Source: Paenarthrobacter aurescens (GTDB lineage: Bacteria > Actinomycetota > Actinomycetes > Actinomycetales > Micrococcaceae). From it: 64,000 bases of DNA. The position numbers and the translations under genes are program-made. Numbering within the stretch: the first letter of the stretch is position 1; the number at the start of each line of letters is the position of its first letter. The stretch covers positions 3,596,001-3,660,000 of the forward strand of contig NZ_CP157456.1 of the NCBI RefSeq assembly GCF_041549525.1, read 5' to 3'. Under the pieces are notes generated by a model. It was given only the letters and a program-made list of their open reading frames with translations. It was not told the DNA's origin and made no database searches. Shown piece after piece: positions 62,714 to 64,000 of this stretch.

Positions 62714-63562
62714 TTACGCGTCGGCGAATTCCTCGGACTCTTCGAACTCGACGGCCGCGATGATTTCCTTGGTCTCCGGGTGGATCATGAAGGCCTCGTC
62801 GTCGTCCTCGATCATGAGGTAGTCGCCGTGGTCGGTGGAGAAGTGCCAGGCGAGGGTCTTGACGCCGTCGTGCTCGTAGTTGGGGTCGCCCATGGTGATC
62901 TTTTCGAGGGCGTAGCCGGCCACGTCGCAGAGTTCGCGGATGATGACCTCGAACTCGGGGGCGTTGGCGAGGGCTTCTTCGTCGGCTTCGGCCTGACGCT
63001 CGGCCAGGTCAGGGATCTGGGCGACGCGCTGGGCGATGTGCTCTTCGATTTCTTCGTCGGAGAGAACCAGCAGGGCGGACTGATCGCGCAGGTATGCGGC
63101 GCTGAGTTCGATGATGTCCTCTTCTTCCAGCAGCGCTTCAAACTCGCCGTCGAGCTCGTCCAGGGCGACCACGGAAGCTGGCGGAGTTTCGGACTCGTCC
63201 AGTTCGCCGTCGAGGTAGGCCTCGGCTTCGTCGCCGCTCAACGTATCAAAGGCAGCTGCGGTGCGGTTGAACAGATCAAGGTGGCGGACGGCGCCCATTC
63301 CCTCAAGCCCTGCCCGCACGAAAGCGTCCACTTCTTCACGCTCCGGCGCGGTGAAGACGTACTGGGCGAAGCCGCCTGACAAAGCCTGGGTGAGGTAGAA
63401 ATCCACGAAGTAGCTGTTGAGCGCTGCGGTGGCGATTTCGTCGCTGTTGAGGAGCTCTTGGTACATGTGGTTCACCACGTTGACATTGGAATCCACCACA
63501 TCCGCGTTGCCGGCTTCGAAGCTGGTCTTGTTCAGGACAACGGCGTACTCGTTGGTAGTCAT
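62714..63562 (-). CDS. DUF4375 (DMP19-like) acidic protein
   Basis: A 282-residue, very acidic protein. The N-terminal half has the DUF4375 layout (NHMYQELLNSDEIATAAL, GGFAQYVFTA). The second half contains many Glu and a final beta-rich domain (LAWHFSTDHGDYLMIEDD). Function unknown; a DNA-mimic role is a speculation based on acidity. GGATTTCCC precedes the ATG weakly. Confidence 0.75.
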   Translation of the reverse strand: MTTNEYAVVLNKTSFEAGNADVVDSNVNVVNHMYQELLNSDEIATAALNSYFVDFYLTQALSGGFAQYVFTAPEREEVDAFVRAGLEGMGAVRHLDLFNRTAAAFDTLSGDEAEAYLDGELDESETPPASVVALDELDGEFEALLEEEDIIELSAAYLRDQSALLVLSDEEIEEHIAQRVAQIPDLAERQAEADEEALANAPEFEVIIRELCDVAGYALEKITMGDPNYEHDGVKTLAWHFSTDHGDYLMIEDDDEAFMIHPETKEIIAAVEFEESEEFADA

Positions 63563-63727
63563 GGGAAATCCTCACTGCTGAAAGCTGATGGTGCTCCGGA
63601 CCCTTTCAACGTACGCGCGGGAGCGGCGCAGCAATCGAGGATGAGGTTAACGGAGGGCGAAGTTTGGGAGCCGTTTTCTGCTGACTAAGATTGAACAGAT
63701 ATCCTCCTGCCGAAAGTAGCCCTGCGC

Positions 63728-64000
63728 ATGCCGTCCCACACAGACGAAAACTGGGAACTGGCCATTCAGACTCCTGCCATCACGGACCGCTCGCTCGCGG
63801 CCGGACTGGCTTATGCCATGGGCAGCCGCGTGAACGGGATTTCTTTCGACGCGGCCACGGGCCTCCTGATGGGCAAGGTTCGCGGCACCGGTCCGCAGCC
63901 GTATTCGACGTCGGCAAAACTGGTTCGCAAGCCCAGCGGCTGGAGCTGCACTGTGGGTATTTGCAGCTGCCCGGTCCGTAAGGACTGCAAGCATGTGGCC
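63728..64000 (+). CDS. N-terminal part of a SWIM zinc-finger protein (SNF2 helicase type), cut by the window end
   Basis: ATG 63728 opens a frame that runs off the window after 91 codons. The visible end is GICSCPVRKDCKHVA, a SWIM CxCxnCxH zinc finger. In this position and taxon it is usually the start of a ~1000-residue SNF2-type helicase, which cannot be checked here. Confidence 0.75.
   Translation, partial: MPSHTDENWELAIQTPAITDRSLAAGLAYAMGSRVNGISFDAATGLLMGKVRGTGPQPYSTSAKLVRKPSGWSCTVGICSCPVRKDCKHVA

Overview
This window looks like the chromosome of a high-GC actinobacterium of the Micrococcaceae (Arthrobacter/Paenarthrobacter type). The basis is gene content and gene pairing (purF-purM beside a small membrane protein, DUF3073, a septum-formation-type lipidless membrane protein, HspR/HAIR-type clpB control, an actinobacterial SoxR, many apparently leaderless genes) and strong G/C third-position bias outside the first ~9 kb. 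The genus is inferred from memory of such gene sets, not from a search.

Layout. 1-10.1 kb is an accessory island with visibly lower GC: a superfamily-1-type helicase with a DUF2290 partner, an unrecognised small gene, a type III-like restriction-modification pair (mod-res, reverse strand) and a decayed gene at the right edge. 10.1-17.1 kb is a glyoxylate/allantoin operon (hyi, glxR, gcl, glycerate kinase, allB) closed by a winged-helix regulator without receiver domain. 17.1-21.7 kb holds a Bcp peroxiredoxin and a four-gene partner-switching operon (REC-PP2C phosphatase, processive family-2 glycosyltransferase, STAS antagonist, RsbW-like kinase). 21.8-23.8 kb holds a lipoprotein, a WXG100-calpain fusion protease and a small partner gene, a candidate secreted effector cassette. 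23.8-27 kb carries a class V aminotransferase, a PAP2 phosphatase and uraD-uraH. 27-33.6 kb has purF-purM, two VOC proteins, DUF3073 and a membrane protein; 33.6-40.1 kb clpB, a PPOX flavoprotein, and the molybdate system (HTH-TOBE regulator, modA, modB, modC). 40-50 kb contains an FAD oxidase, DUF4031-HD, YccF, SRPBCC, a lone trpF, hutD, a guanidine-III riboswitch with a paired SMR exporter, an aldo/keto reductase, an MBL hydrolase and a DEAD-box helicase. 50-64 kb contains a SoxR-controlled MFS exporter, a methyltransferase, a double Lrp regulator with an M20 hydrolase-MFS pair, another MFS, trmB, an ECF sigma/anti-sigma pair, small membrane or DUF proteins and the start of a SWIM zinc-finger protein.

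How parts fit together. Allantoinase, UraD and UraH make and open allantoin; Gcl, GlxR, Hyi and glycerate kinase move the resulting glyoxylate to central metabolism. A shared 15-bp palindrome, in tandem about 21 bp apart, lies in front of both hyi and uraD and suggests one regulator for both operons. Urate oxidase is not in the window.

The most unusual signals are (1) a short repeat of 16 conserved plus 16 variable bases, exact 32-bp period, that begins right after the TGA stop codon of three separate genes; (2) the WXG100-calpain cassette; (3) the glycosyltransferase embedded in the partner-switch operon; (4) the shared tandem operators; and (5) the helicase-DUF2290 pair next to a type III-like restriction system. 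No tRNA, rRNA, CRISPR array, transposase or integrase was recognised.
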